Of a stretch of 64,000 nt of DNA, positions 61,794-64,000 are shown one piece after another; the stretch's first letter is position 1; each line of letters begins with the position of its first letter. The translations under genes and the position numbers were made by a program. The stretch comes from Ktedonobacteraceae bacterium (GTDB lineage: Bacteria > Chloroflexota > Ktedonobacteria > Ktedonobacterales > Ktedonobacteraceae): assembly GCA_014896635.1 (NCBI GenBank), contig JADBKA010000001.1:5842-69841 (forward strand), in the 5' to 3' direction. The notes beneath the pieces were generated by a model. It was not told the origin of the DNA, ran no database searches, and saw only the letters and a list, made by a program, of their open reading frames with translations.

Positions 61794-63740
61794 TTATAGC
61801 CCTGGTAACGACGATGCTGCTGTCGGCGTTGCTTTCGGCGTCGCAGTCGGAGTCGGTTTCGGTGTTGCTGTTGGCGCCTGCGTCGGGGCCTGTGTCGGAG
61901 CCTGTGTCGGAGCCTGCGTGGGTGCCTGCGTTGGCACCGGCGTTGGCTGGTTTATATCGGTTCGGTTGGTCACATACAGTATCACCTGCTGACCATCCTG
62001 TAACTCCGTCCCGCTTGGTGGAGTGACAGTCGTCACCGTATTTGGCCCGTAACGGTAGTCCTGTGGTCTGTTGGGATCGGTCTGTACCACAAAGGCGATA
62101 CCGTTGTCACTGAGAATCTTCTGCACAGAGGCCAGCGGTTTACCCACCAGGTTATCGGGTACTTTGAGTTTCGGCTTGACTGTTTCCAGGTTTACCTGGA
62201 TGGTTGAGCCGGCGGGGGCCAGTTCAGAGGCTTTTGGTGACTGATCTTTCACAATGCCATTATTGGGGCCACTGATCACCTGGAGTTTGAAGCCGGCATT
62301 TTGCGCAATAGTCTTTGCGTCCTGGTACGACTTGCCAACCAGGTCAGGCACCTGCACCTGACCGGGAACGGTTGCGGTTGGCGTGATGGCAGGATTACCC
62401 TTGAGGAAGGGCAGGAAGCCGAGATCGCTTGCCAGGTACACGCTAAAGCCGAGTAGAACCAGCGTTGCGACCAGGATCAGGACAGTCACGACGCCGGCGA
62501 AGCGCGTGGTCTGCGGTTCGTGTACGAGCTGGCCTGCGCGGAAAGGTCGTGTTGTGCCGCTGCCTCCCATCCCCGACACGCCGGGGGCTTGCATGCCGAA
62601 CGCTGGCTGCGGGTAAAGAGGCTGCTGGGGCTGTTGCTGAGGGTGATAGTTGGCAACGGTCCTATCCCCTGCCTGCGCTATCGTCGAGGAGCCGGGAGCC
62701 TGCCCGGCATGGGGATTGAAGCCATTGCCTATGCCCGACTGGCTGGGCCGATTGGGCTGGTCAGGACCAGGAGATGGCATGCCCTCTGCCGGCATCATAT
62801 TGCCGGGAGAAGAAACTGGCCGGGCAGTGCTGCCGGGCGGTTGCGGGCGCGGAGGAATCGGGGGACGCGGGCCGTTATCTGCCATTAACTCTGTCGAGCC
62901 ACCTGCTTGAAGCGTTTCTTCTCCGAGTGCCTCAAGCGCGCGCGCCAGCGTACTGCCGTCGCGGAAGCGCATCTCAGGCACTTTCTCCAGGCAACGCAGA
63001 ATCACCTCTTCCAGGGCCGGTGGAATCTCTGGATTAAACTGGCGAGGTGGTGTCGGAGCATCTTGAATGTGTTGCATAGCTACGGCGACAGGCGTATCGC
63101 CGTCAAAAGGAGTGCGCCCGGTCAGCATCTCGTACATCACAATGCCCAGCGCGTAGACATCGGCAGCCGGAGTCACAACCTCGCCCTGAGCCTGTTCCGG
63201 CGCATAATACTGCACGGTTCCCAGGGTCATGCCGGTAGTGGTCAGGCGTTCATCATCCGGGCCTTTATAGACACTGGCGATACCAAAGTCGGTGAGTTTA
63301 ATCGACCCGTCGCGCCCTACCAGGATATTCTGTGGTTTCACATCACGGTGGACGATACCGCGCCGGTGGGCAGCGCCGAGGCCGAGAGCAACGTCGCGCG
63401 CGATCAGCATAGCGCGATTCACTGCCAGCACGCCGCGCGGGCGCAAGTAGCGGCGCAGGTCGGTGCCATCTATTAATTCCATAACGATAAAGTAATTGCC
63501 GCCGCTCTGCCCATAATCGTAGACCTGCACAATGTTGGGGTGCTGCAAAGAAGAGGCGGCCTTCGCTTCTCGCTGGAAGCGCGTGACAAATTTCGGATCT
63601 GTGCTGTAGGCGTCACGCAGCACCTTGATGGCTACCGTCCGGTCCATACGCAGATCCCGGCCCCGATAAATCGTTGCCATACCGCCACGACCTATGGGTT
63701 CTTGTAACTGGTATCGCTCGGCTAAAACTTCGGCTTGCAT
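61794..63740 (-). CDS. PASTA-domain Ser/Thr protein kinase (PknB type)
   Basis: A 648-residue membrane kinase. The kinase domain (about 10-270) has GRGGMATIYRG, AIKVL, HRDVKPQN, DFGIA and GTVQYYAPEQ, all intact. A Pro-rich juxtamembrane segment, one membrane helix (about 414-437) and two PASTA domains (VQVPDLVGKSYQDAKTIAQ and KVPDNLVGKPLASVQKIL) follow. The end is a PTQA/TPT repeat tail. PASTA domains bind muropeptides or lipid II, so it likely senses wall synthesis. The start MQAEVLAERYQL follows GCGGAG; an upstream in-frame start at 63767 is weaker. Confidence 0.93.
   Translation of the reverse strand: MQAEVLAERYQLQEPIGRGGMATIYRGRDLRMDRTVAIKVLRDAYSTDPKFVTRFQREAKAASSLQHPNIVQVYDYGQSGGNYFIVMELIDGTDLRRYLRPRGVLAVNRAMLIARDVALGLGAAHRRGIVHRDVKPQNILVGRDGSIKLTDFGIASVYKGPDDERLTTTGMTLGTVQYYAPEQAQGEVVTPAADVYALGIVMYEMLTGRTPFDGDTPVAVAMQHIQDAPTPPRQFNPEIPPALEEVILRCLEKVPEMRFRDGSTLARALEALGEETLQAGGSTELMADNGPRPPIPPRPQPPGSTARPVSSPGNMMPAEGMPSPGPDQPNRPSQSGIGNGFNPHAGQAPGSSTIAQAGDRTVANYHPQQQPQQPLYPQPAFGMQAPGVSGMGGSGTTRPFRAGQLVHEPQTTRFAGVVTVLILVATLVLLGFSVYLASDLGFLPFLKGNPAITPTATVPGQVQVPDLVGKSYQDAKTIAQNAGFKLQVISGPNNGIVKDQSPKASELAPAGSTIQVNLETVKPKLKVPDNLVGKPLASVQKILSDNGIAFVVQTDPNRPQDYRYGPNTVTTVTPPSGTELQDGQQVILYVTNRTDINQPTPVPTQAPTQAPTQAPTQAPTQAPTATPKPTPTATPKATPTAASSLPGL
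61875..61934 (-). repeat. 12-bp tandem repeat encoding PTQA units
   Basis: Five nearly identical 12-bp units encode the PTQAPTQAPTQA tail of the PASTA kinase. A related TPKPTPTATP stretch follows. Tract length probably varies between strains. Confidence 0.8.
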
Positions 63741-63922
63741 ATTACTCCGCACGAAATACGCCCGCAAACGGCAGGGCGTAGCTATAAGTCAATGGCTCGC
63801 ATTGCTGCTACCCGCAATCTGGGCCTGAGATAATGCTGATCGCGCCTTTATTGTAACCTATTCTACAGCAGAATGGAACACTCTACAGAAAATTAGGAGT
63901 TTACTAATAGACGTTATCTTGA

Positions 63923-63950
63923 TCTATAAGTTGCTGTTCGGAATTGTCAA
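63923..63950 (-). promoter_or_regulatory. Promoter of the PASTA kinase gene
   Basis: On the minus strand TTGACA, a 16-bp spacer and TATAGA, about 180 bp upstream of the start codon. A perfect 9-bp hairpin (63954-63974) lies just upstream and may be the terminator of the next gene. Confidence 0.55.
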
Positions 63951-64000
63951 CGACCTCCGCTCTCTGAGCGGAGGCTTGTAATTACCTCTGGACTCCACCG

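Noticed and set aside
61875..61934. CRISPR-like short repeat array
   Set aside because: It is a 12-bp coding tandem repeat in the PASTA kinase tail without spacers. No CRISPR array or cas gene was seen in the window.

Overview
The window reads as a chromosomal segment of a Chloroflexota bacterium, most likely class Ktedonobacteria. The evidence is protein style rather than a marker gene: Ser/Thr kinases fused to zinc ribbons and WD40 propellers carrying the 'VAWSPDG' signature, PASTA kinases, CpXC and DUF512 proteins, TTG and GTG starts, mid-range GC (estimated by eye at about 55%) and a PaaABCD phenylacetate oxygenase cluster. This placement is inference. No rRNA gene is present.

Region 1 (1-13.2 kb) is mostly core information processing. 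A class A penicillin-binding protein (+) converges on a family 4 uracil-DNA glycosylase across a shared terminator. On the minus strand runs tRNA-Tyr, tRNA-Thr, tuf, rpmG, secE, nusG, rplK, rplA, an L10 leader/attenuator, rplJ, rplL. It starts at a consensus TTGACA-17-TATAAT promoter. rpsO follows from its own promoter, then pnp with an RGG-rich tail. rpoBC is not downstream of rplL.

Region 2 (13.2-34.8 kb) is accessory metabolism and regulation. It holds a zinc-ribbon/kinase/WD40 protein, an acyl-CoA dehydrogenase, a MurG/UgtP-like glycosyltransferase, BioY, a PDZ/radical SAM/DUF512 protein, a membrane-anchored sulfite-oxidase-type molybdoenzyme, a lipoprotein, a PadR regulator and MenA. A tight CpXC-MogA-WD40 run and a LysM/CHAP hydrolase follow. 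A sugar oxidoreductase plus isomerase pair sits opposite a LacI regulator. A sigma-like factor is followed by an XRE-like partner.

Region 3 (34.8-40.7 kb) holds a tnpB-only IS605-type element. Removing it restores a 37-codon cysteine-rich ORF. Next comes a paaA-paaD-paaB-paaC operon in which PaaD lacks its zinc ribbon. That ribbon is instead fused to the following enoyl-CoA hydratase. A candidate operator overlaps the operon's promoter.

Region 4 (40.8-64 kb) contains a PstS-like lipoprotein overlapping a HAMP receptor without an output domain, a HAS-barrel/HerA pair, a GT9 glycosyltransferase, a MoxR-DUF58 pair, and citrate synthase facing a stand-alone HTH gene with a long repeat-rich leader. 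It continues with a YabN-like methylase-MazG protein, a kinase-like/P-loop fusion, an alpha/beta hydrolase, a glycogen-synthase-like glycosyltransferase with a GH57 enzyme, and a PASTA kinase.

At least three GC-rich terminator-like repeats sit at operon ends. All coordinates and start choices were read by eye; no database or folding program was used.
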